Below, in pieces: positions 53,981 through 63,664 of a stretch of 64,000 nt of DNA. Where the stretch lies: NCBI RefSeq assembly GCF_029981845.1, contig NZ_CP104164.1:1302001-1366000 (forward strand), in the 5' to 3' direction. The stretch comes from Candidatus Bandiella numerosa (lineage in GTDB: Bacteria; Pseudomonadota; Alphaproteobacteria; Rickettsiales; Midichloriaceae). The position numbers and the translations under genes are program-made. A model generated the notes under the pieces. That model made no database searches and was not told where the DNA came from. It worked only from the letters and a program-made list of their open reading frames with translations. The first letter of the stretch is position 1. Each line of letters begins with the position of its first letter.

Positions 53981-54922
53981 TCAATGCCACCCTAATTTCA
54001 AATTTGAAATAACAAAAGTATGATGATCTTTTATGGATTCTTGAAACTTAAACCAATTGCTTTTTTTATAATTTATATTTCTTTTCCAAACATATCTATT
54101 TTGCTTAGTAATTGATTCCTCCATCCATAACTGAGATTTATACTTCAAAATATCAAAATTGGAGTTTTTTTTCGCAATACAGTTATATTGTTGCAATCTT
54201 TTGCCTCTTAACCTCTTTACGTCTAAATAACAATTTAGATTATCATTTTTCATTATACACTCTAATTCGGAAATAAATTGACTTTTATTAAAATTATAGT
54301 GACCAGTGAATTTTATGTACAGATTTAGCAATTTTTTGGACGCTTGGGTAAATCTATGCACATTATTAATCTTAACTTTTTTTAGTCTTGAATCTTTCCA
54401 AATCAGCCCTACTAAATCAGGTTTATCCAGTGCATCTAAATGTGCAATATTAGGCAACAATTTAGCTAAACAGTTATCAAGGGCATTATAACTACTAACT
54501 ATTCCAACAAAATTCTGATGAGCCCATGTATCGACATAGGCATGCGTAGCAATGCCTATCCAGTATAAATTACCACTCTCTAAGGCCTTAACTAAAACGT
54601 ACTCTGCAAATTTAGAATTTTTTACAGTATTAAGGGGATGAATTTTCCCATCTTTTCTAATATCTTTAATTTTAATATCTGGCAAAAAGTGAAATGGAAT
54701 GAGTATGCTATTTAATTTTTGAGAATTTAGGTTTCTCTCATTAATTGCAGAAATAAAATTTCTATAACAATCTTGACTATTATTTGCATTGTATATGGTA
54801 TATTCTTTATGATTATCATCTACAAACTGAGAACTATAAGCAATTGTATACGCTTCATGAATTTCAAAACCAGATGTTAATGCTATCAAATATGTAATAT
54901 AGTAGTGATATTCTATATCCAT
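53981..54922 (-). CDS. DUF6765-like protein with a zinc-phospholipase-C-like histidine pattern
   Basis: 313 residues. The start MDIEYHYYITYLIALTSGF and IAYSSQFVDDN, then GIATHAYVDTWAHQNFVG, match DUF6765. The His/Asp spacing (HYY, SQFVDD, HAYVDTWAHQ) is like the metal ligands of the zinc-dependent phospholipase C / S1-P1 nuclease fold. There is no signal peptide. Function is not known. Any hydrolase activity is inference from the motif pattern. Confidence 0.6.
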   Translation of the reverse strand: MDIEYHYYITYLIALTSGFEIHEAYTIAYSSQFVDDNHKEYTIYNANNSQDCYRNFISAINERNLNSQKLNSILIPFHFLPDIKIKDIRKDGKIHPLNTVKNSKFAEYVLVKALESGNLYWIGIATHAYVDTWAHQNFVGIVSSYNALDNCLAKLLPNIAHLDALDKPDLVGLIWKDSRLKKVKINNVHRFTQASKKLLNLYIKFTGHYNFNKSQFISELECIMKNDNLNCYLDVKRLRGKRLQQYNCIAKKNSNFDILKYKSQLWMEESITKQNRYVWKRNINYKKSNWFKFQESIKDHHTFVISNLKLGWH

Positions 54923-55000
54923 TGAATTATATTGATATATTAATTATTTATATTATAAGTAACTCAAAAGTAATAAGTCTGTAAGTATATCGGGTGAATA

Positions 55001-56863
55001 ATGTTTGCTGAGGTCGGAAATTTTTTTCTACATTTATCACTGATACTATTGCTTTTGATAATTTTTAACGCTGTATTCCCAAAGCACAAAAGATTGAAAA
55101 TCACAATTTTTTTATGGGGTATAATTGCTATATCAACTATATTAAGCTTTGCAGCTTTGATTGCTTGCTATGTTATATCTGATTATTCCGTTTTAAATGT
55201 GCTTTATAATTCTCATAAATTAAAACCCCTAATTTATAAAATAGCTGGTTCTTGGAGCAATCATGAAGGCTCAATGCTGCTTTGGATCATTTCAATTTCC
55301 CTTCCTACATTTCTGTTTGGAGTTTTTAGTAATAATAATTTACCAACAAAAAATCTTACACTAACTCTTCAGGCTGCGCTAACGTTTATGTTTATCTTAT
55401 ATACAATATCCACATCCAATCCATTTGAAAGGATCATCCCTGCCCCTGTTAGAGGGCTGGGAATGAACCCCCTATTACAAGACATAGGCGTTTCTTTCCA
55501 CCCCCCAATATTATATCTTGGTTATGTTGGATTTTCATTACCATTTTCAGCAAGTTTATCAGTACTTATATCAAAAAATACAGATTACTGGATCCAATCA
55601 ATAAAACCATGGATACTACTTGCTTGGAGCTTTTTAACCGTCGGTATTGGTTCTGGTGCATGGTGGGCATATAGAGAATTGGGCTGGGGAGGATTCTGGT
55701 TTTGGGATCCTGTAGAAAATGCTTCTCTGATACCATGGATAACCTCAACAGCATTAATTCATGCAATGAAATTTCCTAAAAAATCTACGTACCAGCTGAA
55801 TTGGACAATATTACTAAGTATATTAACCTTCACATTAGTAATGATCGGAACATTTATAGTTAGGTCAGGAACAATTGCATCAGTTCATTCTTTCGCTCAA
55901 GATTCAAAAAGAGGATTTTTTATTCTTATCTCAATATTTTTTATCTCAGGCTCCGCCTTGTTGTTATACGCCCTTAACTTTAAAAAGTTACATATAGCTA
56001 CAACAAAAAAGAAGAATATTAATGGATACATCTTACTAAATAATATAATACTCTGCATAATAGCATTTGTTATCTCTCTGGGTACTTTATATCCATTATT
56101 TATGGAAGTAGTGTTTCAAAAATATTTATCTATCAATAGTGATTATTACAATCTTTTAGTTCCACCAATTACTTTAATATTAGTTGCATTATGCATATTT
56201 GGAATCAACAGCACATCACAAAAAAAATCCATAAAAGCTACTCTCAATTATATTTTTGCTTCCTTAATTTGCACTTTTACTATTTGTTATTATTTAGGAG
56301 TAAGAAATTTATACTCAATATTTGGAATTTTTATTTCAGTACCTTTGATTTTATCGTCTGTGCAAATATTCATAGAATCCAGAACTTTTAGAAAATTACC
56401 TGTATCAATTGCTCATGGAGGATTTGCATTATTAATTTTCTCAATTTCAATGTTCTATGGGCTAAAAGATGAGATTATAAAAACAGTCAAATTGGAAGAA
56501 ACTATTTTATTTAAGGATATGCGTATTAAATTAGAAAATATAGATTATCAAACAAAATCTAATTACCTAACCAAGACTGCAATAATATCGATTGATAACA
56601 ATATCAAGGTATATCCAGAGATAAGATTTTTCCCAATTGAAAAACAACAAACTGTAGAGATTGACACTATAAATCATGTTTTATATGATATTTATTTCTC
56701 AATTAACTCACCTGAAAGTTCGGAAAAAATCACTATGCATATCCAATACAATCCTATGATAAATTTTATTTGGCTTAGTTGTGCGTTGATTAGTTTAGCA
56801 GGTTTGATTAGTATATCTTATAAAATATTTAATTTCAAAAATGATAATAAAGCGCTTAATTAA
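55001..56863 (+). CDS. ccmF: Cytochrome c maturation protein CcmF (haem lyase)
   Basis: 620 residues, about 14 membrane helices. The opening VGNFFLHLSLILLLLI, the SWSNHEGSMLLW segment, PVRGLGMNPLLQD and the haem-handling WWD motif GWGGFWFWDPVENASL are all present. It ligates haem to apocytochrome c on the periplasmic side with CcmH/I. It supports assembly of c-type cytochromes, including cbb3 subunits that the CcoI at the left end would serve. Overlaps the next gene by 23 bases. Confidence 0.95.
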   Translation: MFAEVGNFFLHLSLILLLLIIFNAVFPKHKRLKITIFLWGIIAISTILSFAALIACYVISDYSVLNVLYNSHKLKPLIYKIAGSWSNHEGSMLLWIISISLPTFLFGVFSNNNLPTKNLTLTLQAALTFMFILYTISTSNPFERIIPAPVRGLGMNPLLQDIGVSFHPPILYLGYVGFSLPFSASLSVLISKNTDYWIQSIKPWILLAWSFLTVGIGSGAWWAYRELGWGGFWFWDPVENASLIPWITSTALIHAMKFPKKSTYQLNWTILLSILTFTLVMIGTFIVRSGTIASVHSFAQDSKRGFFILISIFFISGSALLLYALNFKKLHIATTKKKNINGYILLNNIILCIIAFVISLGTLYPLFMEVVFQKYLSINSDYYNLLVPPITLILVALCIFGINSTSQKKSIKATLNYIFASLICTFTICYYLGVRNLYSIFGIFISVPLILSSVQIFIESRTFRKLPVSIAHGGFALLIFSISMFYGLKDEIIKTVKLEETILFKDMRIKLENIDYQTKSNYLTKTAIISIDNNIKVYPEIRFFPIEKQQTVEIDTINHVLYDIYFSINSPESSEKITMHIQYNPMINFIWLSCALISLAGLISISYKIFNFKNDNKALN

Positions 56864-57761
56864 TCAGTCAATTCAAAATCAAGCATTGAACAGTGATGAT
56901 GTTAAAAAGTGCATGAATGCCTGTCTAAAGGGAGGAGCTACTCCTGCTCAAATAAGCTCATTTTTTACCTCCTTATTAATGAGAGGTTTCTCACAAGAAG
57001 AGTTTGATGAAATTATTAAAGGAATTAATTTCCCTGTACAAGAATTTAAAAATATAAATATTGATTTTTACATTTACTCATTTTTACAAGATAATTTTTC
57101 ACTTGCAGTTTCTCTTATCCTTGCCGAATTAGATTATTTTGTTTATGAAAAATTTAAAAATTTATACCTTGATAATGCAAGTATACTCAATACTTTAAAA
57201 GAATCTGAAAATAATCAAAATGAAGAAAATTTATTAACACAATATCATATTTATTTGTCTTTATCAGAATATAATAAAACCTTAAAGAATATTCTTTTTT
57301 TAAAGTCTGAACTTGAATTTGATTCGTTATTAAGTTTGCTACAGCTATCTATCAATCCAGTCAATTCAAAGCATAAGATAATAATTATGGATGAGGATGA
57401 TTTTTTAGAACTAAAAACTATTAAATCATTTTTAAATTTGTTCAAAGATAATTTATTTGTAATCGTTTCTGAAAATATTATAAATTTAATTAAAATAGAA
57501 AATTATAAATTGCATAAAGAAAAAACTCTTCATTTCAACAATTTAGAAAATTATGATTCATGCCTATTTACTCAGGTAATAAGAGATGAATTTTTTTTTA
57601 AATCCATGATTAGCATCATCAATGAAATTTTTGATTTATTAAAAATTAATTGTGAGCAATTAAAAAAAACAAACATAGATTTAAAAAATAAACTTTGCGA
57701 GGGCATCATAAATAAATATTTAAAATATTTTGAAGTAATCAAAAGACTAGATAGAGATTAG
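56841..57761 (+). CDS. TrpD-like (anthranilate phosphoribosyltransferase family) degenerate protein
   Basis: 306 residues. Residues 5-70 match the helical N-terminal domain of glycosyltransferase family 3 enzymes (LINQSIQNQALNSDDVKKCM, then KGGATPAQISSFFTSLLMRG). The catalytic domain is unrecognisable: the PRPP-binding GTGGD loop and the KHGN motif are absent, and the region is Lys/Asn/Leu-rich with MDEDDFLELK in place of the usual GxDGLDE. So it cannot be a normal TrpD. It may be a neofunctionalised or decaying copy. The frame is intact over 306 codons, which argues for some selection. Overlaps ccmF by 23 bases. Confidence 0.5.
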   Translation: MIIKRLINQSIQNQALNSDDVKKCMNACLKGGATPAQISSFFTSLLMRGFSQEEFDEIIKGINFPVQEFKNINIDFYIYSFLQDNFSLAVSLILAELDYFVYEKFKNLYLDNASILNTLKESENNQNEENLLTQYHIYLSLSEYNKTLKNILFLKSELEFDSLLSLLQLSINPVNSKHKIIIMDEDDFLELKTIKSFLNLFKDNLFVIVSENIINLIKIENYKLHKEKTLHFNNLENYDSCLFTQVIRDEFFFKSMISIINEIFDLLKINCEQLKKTNIDLKNKLCEGIINKYLKYFEVIKRLDRD

Positions 57762-58736
57762 CTCTTTCTCCCTCTTGTTTATTTTATGCTCATGCTTCAT
57801 TAAGAAAATACCAGAACCAATTATTAGTATATATCCAAAATATACTGAATCATCTGGAGATTGACCAAATATTAAATACCCCAAAACACCTACAAATATA
57901 ATTTTAAAATAATGATATGGTGCTAAAGAAGACATATTAGCCTTTTTCATTGCCTTAAAAAAGGCAATAGAATGAGTTACATAACAAATAGTAATAGCAA
58001 TAAAGTATAGTGCATAAATAGGTTTTAATTCTAAGCTATAAAACGGCATAAATTCATCAGGTATTGGAAAACTAAAACCAATATTAACATATTTCCAATT
58101 TAAAAAAGCTACAGGAAATGCAAAAAATGAAGAGAATAATAAAGAATAAAACGCTTGTGTTTTATTCTTTGCAGTTTTTCCTAAAATTTTTACAGATATA
58201 CTGTTGGCTGTCCAGCTAAGTACCGCTAAAAAAGTAAATGTGTAATATTGATTATAATCCGTAACCGACACCTTACTAACATCAACAAATGGAAAAGATA
58301 GATTGATTAAACCAGGATAAATAACTGCCAGCGCTCCTAAAAAACTAGCAAAAATTGCAATAAATTTTGAAAAAGAAAATTTTTCCCCAAAAAACAATAT
58401 TGCGATAATTGCCCATAACACCTGTTCTAAATACGATAGAGCAGTAGCATTAACAACCTTTACATACTGCAAAGAATACATAAAAAACAATGATCCAGCT
58501 GCACTAAAAAACCCTCTCAATATATGCAATTTTAGTTGCGGAGTTTTTAATATTTGCATTCCTTCATTAAACACCCAAGGCAATATAATGATTAAACAGC
58601 AAAATTTATAAAAGAACACCACTTGGCTTGAATTCAAGTCAATAGAAAGCTTTTTCATCAATATATAAATAAATGATAATGCAAAAGAATTCAATATCAT
58701 GTATCCAATTCCTCTAAGTCTGTTGTTTTTATTCAT
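57747..58736 (-). CDS. EamA/DMT-family transporter (possible SAM importer)
   Basis: 329 residues, ten hydrophobic helices in two EamA repeats. The first repeat opens GYMILNSFALSFIYILMKKL and includes ATALSYLEQVLWAIIAILFFGE, typical of drug/metabolite transporters. The Rickettsia SAM transporter is of this family, so SAM import is a possibility, but other substrates are equally open. It overlaps the ntrY gene by eight bases and is co-transcribed with it. Confidence 0.75.
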   Translation of the reverse strand: MNKNNRLRGIGYMILNSFALSFIYILMKKLSIDLNSSQVVFFYKFCCLIIILPWVFNEGMQILKTPQLKLHILRGFFSAAGSLFFMYSLQYVKVVNATALSYLEQVLWAIIAILFFGEKFSFSKFIAIFASFLGALAVIYPGLINLSFPFVDVSKVSVTDYNQYYTFTFLAVLSWTANSISVKILGKTAKNKTQAFYSLLFSSFFAFPVAFLNWKYVNIGFSFPIPDEFMPFYSLELKPIYALYFIAITICYVTHSIAFFKAMKKANMSSLAPYHYFKIIFVGVLGYLIFGQSPDDSVYFGYILIIGSGIFLMKHEHKINKREKELISI

Positions 58737-60702
58737 TTTTATTACTGATCTTTAAATTAAATGACACTTTAACCCCATTCTTGATATTCGATATATGAAG
58801 CTGACTATCGTGATCTTCAAGTATTCCTTTAACAATTGACAACCCCAAACCCATACCGGATGCTTTGGTTGTGATATATGGCTCTGCTATCCTATAAATT
58901 AAACCTTGCTCTATCCCTTTTCCATTATCCTTAACCGATATTTCCAAAACATTGCTCTTAATCTGTTTTATGAAGAATTTTATTTCACCTAATTCTTCAT
59001 TATTTACATATTTGGAAAGTATAGATTCAGCAGCATTTTTTGCAATATTCGTCAATACTTGCGTAATTTGTGTTTTGTCACATGTAACATACTGATTTTC
59101 CACTTCATAATCAAATGAATATTTAATTTTTCTAAAAACATTTTGTTGATTAAAAATTACTTCCTTAATTATCTGTTTAATATCATGAGAGCTTAATTTA
59201 GGTTTAGGTATTCTTGCAAACTGTATAAATTCACTCACTATTGAATGAATATCATTAACATTTCTAATGATCGCATCAACATATTTATTATAATTATCCA
59301 CATCTTTCTTATCGATTTGTTGAGAAAATTTACTTTTTAATCTTTCTGCAGAAAGTTGAATTGGGGTAAGTGGATTTTTGATTTCATGTGCAATTCTTCT
59401 GGCAACGTCTGACCAAGCAGCTTCTCTTTGAGCCACAACCAATTGCGTTATATCTTCAAAACTAATAACTATATTACTAATCTTACTATCAATTATTACC
59501 GCTCCAATTTTAATAAACAAATGTATAGCTCTTCCCTTCCTCTTGATAATTATATTTTCATTAAATACATTGCCAGGTTCATTCTGTATGAGATAAATTA
59601 AGTCTGCAATTTCTGGAATTACCTTAAATATCTTTGTCTTGCTATCAAAATTTTCTAGACCAAGCAATTTTTTAGCTGAATAATTATATAATGATATACT
59701 CCCATCTTTATCAATTGCAATAACACCAGATGAAATTTCCTTCAAAACTGTCTCTATAAATTTTATTCTTTCATCAATACTCTTATAAGCAATCTTTAAT
59801 TCATTGTGTTGCTTTTCTATAGTGCTTGTCATCTTATTAAATGCTTTACCTAGTTGAGAAACCTCATCATTTGATTGAAGCTCAGGAACTCTAATAGAAT
59901 AGTCACCCTTTTTAATTTTAGCAGTTGCATCTAAAAGCCTATTTAACGGATTGGTTATAATATTTGCTAACTTCACTGAAATAACAAATGAAAAAAAACA
60001 CATTAAAGATGATAGAATTATAAAAGTAACTTGTAGACTCCTTTTAGTAAATTTCAAATCTGCTAATAAATAGTAATATTTATCTTTTGAATCTTGAGTC
60101 TTTCTCAAATAATTTATGATTTCTTTATCCATATATTTTCCAATCATTAGATATACATCTTTAAAAAATACGTCCCCTAATTTTATGTCTATATCTAATT
60201 TTGTAATTGCTCTAATATTGTCTCCCCCTTGATTCTCTAGTAGGACTATCTTTTTCTCATCCACCATTTTATAAATCTGGGGAGAAATCTTTTGAAAAAT
60301 AAACGAAAAACTAAGTGAATTTTTGGCTATAACAGCATCTTTTGTGAAAATTATTGCCTCTGAAATTCCTCTGCTTTTTACTTGTTCATCAAGTATAAAA
60401 TTTAACTCACCACTTTCATCTACGATTTTAATTTGTTTTTCAACAGCTTTTTCAATTTGAAGAAGTTCAAATTTAATCTTTTCGTTATTTTCTTTTAAAT
60501 ATAATTTAGCTACATTTACAGTATCAGAAACAGCCTTACTCACTTGATCATTAAATAATGATTCTATGCCAATATAATAATATATAGATGCTAAGAACCC
60601 GATTAAAAATATTGGAGAAATTGTTGCGATTCCCGCAATTAAAATAATAAATTTTTTTCTTAGTGAGAGGTCTAAAAACTTACTTTTAAAATTTCTTATC
60701 AC
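58729..60702 (-). CDS. ntrY: Sensor histidine kinase NtrY-like
   Basis: 657 residues. Two membrane helices (about 17-40 and 222-243) enclose a periplasmic sensor. HAMP (ITNPLNRLLDATAKIKKGDY), PAS (SGVIAIDKDGSISLYNYSAKK), HisKA with the phosphoacceptor in RRIAHEIKNPLTPIQLSAERL and HATPase boxes (NIAKNAAES, DNGKGIEQG, GMGLGLSIVKGI) follow. NtrY usually works with NtrX; ntrX is not in the window. In Rickettsiales NtrYX is one of the few kept two-component systems. Overlaps the EamA gene. Confidence 0.9.
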   Translation of the reverse strand: MIRNFKSKFLDLSLRKKFIILIAGIATISPIFLIGFLASIYYYIGIESLFNDQVSKAVSDTVNVAKLYLKENNEKIKFELLQIEKAVEKQIKIVDESGELNFILDEQVKSRGISEAIIFTKDAVIAKNSLSFSFIFQKISPQIYKMVDEKKIVLLENQGGDNIRAITKLDIDIKLGDVFFKDVYLMIGKYMDKEIINYLRKTQDSKDKYYYLLADLKFTKRSLQVTFIILSSLMCFFSFVISVKLANIITNPLNRLLDATAKIKKGDYSIRVPELQSNDEVSQLGKAFNKMTSTIEKQHNELKIAYKSIDERIKFIETVLKEISSGVIAIDKDGSISLYNYSAKKLLGLENFDSKTKIFKVIPEIADLIYLIQNEPGNVFNENIIIKRKGRAIHLFIKIGAVIIDSKISNIVISFEDITQLVVAQREAAWSDVARRIAHEIKNPLTPIQLSAERLKSKFSQQIDKKDVDNYNKYVDAIIRNVNDIHSIVSEFIQFARIPKPKLSSHDIKQIIKEVIFNQQNVFRKIKYSFDYEVENQYVTCDKTQITQVLTNIAKNAAESILSKYVNNEELGEIKFFIKQIKSNVLEISVKDNGKGIEQGLIYRIAEPYITTKASGMGLGLSIVKGILEDHDSQLHISNIKNGVKVSFNLKISNKNE

Positions 60703-60711
60703 TTACATTAA

Positions 60712-62271
60712 TTACAAATTAATAATTTTTGGTTTTTTTGCCCTATACCATAATGTTATTATGGCTTTTGTGATTGAAATAGAAGTGAACATTGAGCATA
60801 AAATCCCTACAATCAGCGTTACTGCAAATCCTTTAGTGGGTCCCGTTCCAAATATATAAAGAACAATTGCAACAAGAATGGTTGTAGTATTTGAGTCAAA
60901 AATTGTAATAAATGCGTATTTATATCCATTATGTAGTGCATTAAGTGGCACCATACCCTTTTTTAATTCTTCTTTTACCCTTTCAAAAATCAAAACATTT
61001 GCATCCACTGCCATACCCAGGGTTAAAACTATACCAGCAATTCCAGGTAAAGTTAAGGTCGCGCCAAAAATTGAAAGCACACTAATCATCATTATAAAAT
61101 TTATAACCAATGCAACGCTTGCTATAAGTCCAAAAAATCTGTAATAACCTAACATTATAGCAAAAACCAGAAGCGATGCAATTATACAAGCTTTTATACC
61201 ATCTTTAATAGATTCCATTCCAAGTGTAGGACCAACTAATCTTTCTTCTATAATTTTTAGAGGTACCGGCAAAGCACCAGCCCTAAGCAACAATGCTATG
61301 TCAGTTGCCATCTCAGGAGTCATATTACCCGATATAATTCCTTCACCACCTAATATAGGCTCATTAATAACAGGATGACTAATAATTTTATCATCAAAAA
61401 CAATTGCTAACATTTCACCATTATTTTTTGTGGTTATGTCTGCAAATATTTCTCTACCCAAATTACCAAAACGAAACCTAATCACTGACTCACCTAATTT
61501 GCCATAATCCACACTTGCAAACTCCAACATGTCACCAGTCATAATTGGCCTACTTTCAACTATAAGAGCACCTTTACCATTTTCCAAAGGAAGCACCTTT
61601 GAATTGATTAATAGTGCAATTTTTTCAGATTCATTTAAATTCTCTGTGAATTTATTTTTAACCATGTGAAAAGTAAGCTTTGCAGTTTTTCCAATGATTT
61701 TTTTTATCTCTTTAGGATCACTAAGCCCAGGCACCTGAAGTAATATCATGTCTTTCCCAAAAGTTTGAATTTCAACTTCCTTAGTGCCTACGGAATCAAC
61801 TCTCTTGCGGATAATTTCAATACTCTGATTTAAAACGTCTGATGTTAATCTTTGAATATATTCGCTGTCAAACTTCATAACAAAATCATCACCAGATTCA
61901 TCCAAAACAAAATCCTTATTTTTTAACAGATTTTTTACTTCCTTTAATGCATCTTTATTCTTAATAGTATTAATTGAAAATTTTAAATAATTTTCTTTAA
62001 GATCCCAATTGTCAAAATCAATGTTACTACTTTTCAATTTATTTTTAAATTGTTCTGCATTTAACAAAAATTTTTCTTTTATATAATCATCTAGATTAGC
62101 TTGTATCATTAGTGAAACGCCACCTCTTAAATCAAGCCCAAAATTCACTTTCTGATTTATTAAAAACTTAGCTTCCTTTGTATTATAAAAGAATGTAGGA
62201 ATAGAAAAATAAATTGAAAGTAACACAACGATGATTATACTCGCTAATTTCCACTTCGAAAATTTCAACAT
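60712..62271 (-). CDS. secD: Protein translocase subunit SecD
   Basis: 519 residues. The N-terminal helix is followed by the periplasmic P1 domain with NFGLDLRGGVSLMIQ and QIIRKRVDSVGTKE-like segments (IEIIRKRVDSVG). The C-terminal six-helix RND part has GMAVDANVLIFERVKEEL. It helps SecYEG export with SecF; secF is not adjacent here. The gene is complete. It lies 9 bases upstream of ntrY on the same strand. Confidence 0.95.
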   Translation of the reverse strand: MLKFSKWKLASIIIVVLLSIYFSIPTFFYNTKEAKFLINQKVNFGLDLRGGVSLMIQANLDDYIKEKFLLNAEQFKNKLKSSNIDFDNWDLKENYLKFSINTIKNKDALKEVKNLLKNKDFVLDESGDDFVMKFDSEYIQRLTSDVLNQSIEIIRKRVDSVGTKEVEIQTFGKDMILLQVPGLSDPKEIKKIIGKTAKLTFHMVKNKFTENLNESEKIALLINSKVLPLENGKGALIVESRPIMTGDMLEFASVDYGKLGESVIRFRFGNLGREIFADITTKNNGEMLAIVFDDKIISHPVINEPILGGEGIISGNMTPEMATDIALLLRAGALPVPLKIIEERLVGPTLGMESIKDGIKACIIASLLVFAIMLGYYRFFGLIASVALVINFIMMISVLSIFGATLTLPGIAGIVLTLGMAVDANVLIFERVKEELKKGMVPLNALHNGYKYAFITIFDSNTTTILVAIVLYIFGTGPTKGFAVTLIVGILCSMFTSISITKAIITLWYRAKKPKIINL

Positions 62272-62323
62272 TAAGGTTACTATATAAATAATTAATCAAA
62301 CAAATAAGGAATATTTTCTAATT

Positions 62324-63664
62324 ATGCAAGAAAAATTTGAACCAACAATTATTATATTATCTGCAGGAAACGGAGAAAGAATGCAATCCTCCATTCCCAA
62401 GATATTGCATAAAATCAGCTCCCAATTAATAGTTGAATATGTTATAAAGCTAGGTATATCATTGAATAGCTGTTCAAATCATACTCATATTGTTGTAAAT
62501 CGAGAGTTACAGAATCATATAACCTTTCAGGAACTACATGATAAGTATAAATTACATGAAATAGTTCAAAGTAAAAGGCTGGGAACAGGAGATGCAGTTA
62601 AGATTGCATGCGATAATATTGAGTCTCTAAATGATTTAGTGCTTATTTTATACGGTGATACTCCCTTTGTTACAAAAGAAACTATATTCAATATGCATAA
62701 TGAAATTAAAGGTGGTTCTGATTTATGCATAATTGGCTTTAACTCCAGCAATCCTAAAGGTTATGGCAGAATCATATCCGATAATCAAAATAAAATATCA
62801 GAAATTATTGAGGAAAAAGAAGCCACTGCAATGCAAAAAGAAATTAAATTATGTAATTCAGGAATTGTCTTGGTGAAAAAAGAAGCTCTATGTGATTTTT
62901 TACATGTAACTGGCAAAAATAAATATAGTCTGAATCATGAATTTTATCTAACAGATATAGTAAAATATTTAAACCAAAAGCAAAAAAATTGTAGCTACGT
63001 TATTGCAAAAGAGGATGAAGTAATTGGAATCAACAACAGGAATCAGTTGGTATATGCCGAAAAATACAATCAATCCCTGATTGCAAATAGACTACTAAAT
63101 AATGGAGTTACGGTAATAAATTCTGAAACTAGCTACTTTGCAAACAATATTGATATCCAAAATGATGTAACAATATATCCGAATGTATTCATAGGAAGTA
63201 ATACATATATCGAAAGCAATTCTATTATACATTCTTTCTCACACATTGAAGGAGCTACTATTGAAAATGGTTCGGTTATAGGACCTTTTGCCAGAATCAG
63301 ACCAAAAACTAGGATAGGAAAAAATTCAAAAATTGGCAATTTTGTTGAAGTGAAAAATTCCAACTTAATGAAAAATGTAAAAGCTGGTCATTTATCATAC
63401 ATTGGAGATGCGACAATTTCAGATAATGTTAACATTGGTGCAGGAACAGTATTTTGCAATTATGATGGCAAAAATAAACACCATACCTTTGTTGGAGAAA
63501 AAGTATTTATTGGTTCAAATTCATCAATTATCTCACCAGTAAAAATCAATTCAAAAGCAATGATTGCAGCCGGTAGTGTAATAACAAAAGATGTTGAAGA
63601 AAATGCTTTAGCAATAGCTAGATCAAAACAGACAAACCTAAAAAATAAATCAAAAATCTCTTAG
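62324..63664 (+). CDS. glmU: Bifunctional UDP-GlcNAc pyrophosphorylase / glucosamine-1-phosphate acetyltransferase
   Basis: 446 residues. The uridyltransferase domain opens IILSAGNGERMQSSIPKIL (LSAG for the usual LAAG) and has LILYGDTPF. The C-terminal left-handed beta-helix has hexapeptide repeats (GSVIGPFARIRPKTRIG), the conserved NFVEVKNS and GAGTVFCNYDGKNKH acetyltransferase motifs. It makes UDP-GlcNAc, needed for peptidoglycan and lipopolysaccharide. This fits the amidase/AmpG evidence that a cell wall is made. Its end overlaps the convergent partial gene by 15 bases. Confidence 0.95.
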   Translation: MQEKFEPTIIILSAGNGERMQSSIPKILHKISSQLIVEYVIKLGISLNSCSNHTHIVVNRELQNHITFQELHDKYKLHEIVQSKRLGTGDAVKIACDNIESLNDLVLILYGDTPFVTKETIFNMHNEIKGGSDLCIIGFNSSNPKGYGRIISDNQNKISEIIEEKEATAMQKEIKLCNSGIVLVKKEALCDFLHVTGKNKYSLNHEFYLTDIVKYLNQKQKNCSYVIAKEDEVIGINNRNQLVYAEKYNQSLIANRLLNNGVTVINSETSYFANNIDIQNDVTIYPNVFIGSNTYIESNSIIHSFSHIEGATIENGSVIGPFARIRPKTRIGKNSKIGNFVEVKNSNLMKNVKAGHLSYIGDATISDNVNIGAGTVFCNYDGKNKHHTFVGEKVFIGSNSSIISPVKINSKAMIAAGSVITKDVEENALAIARSKQTNLKNKSKIS

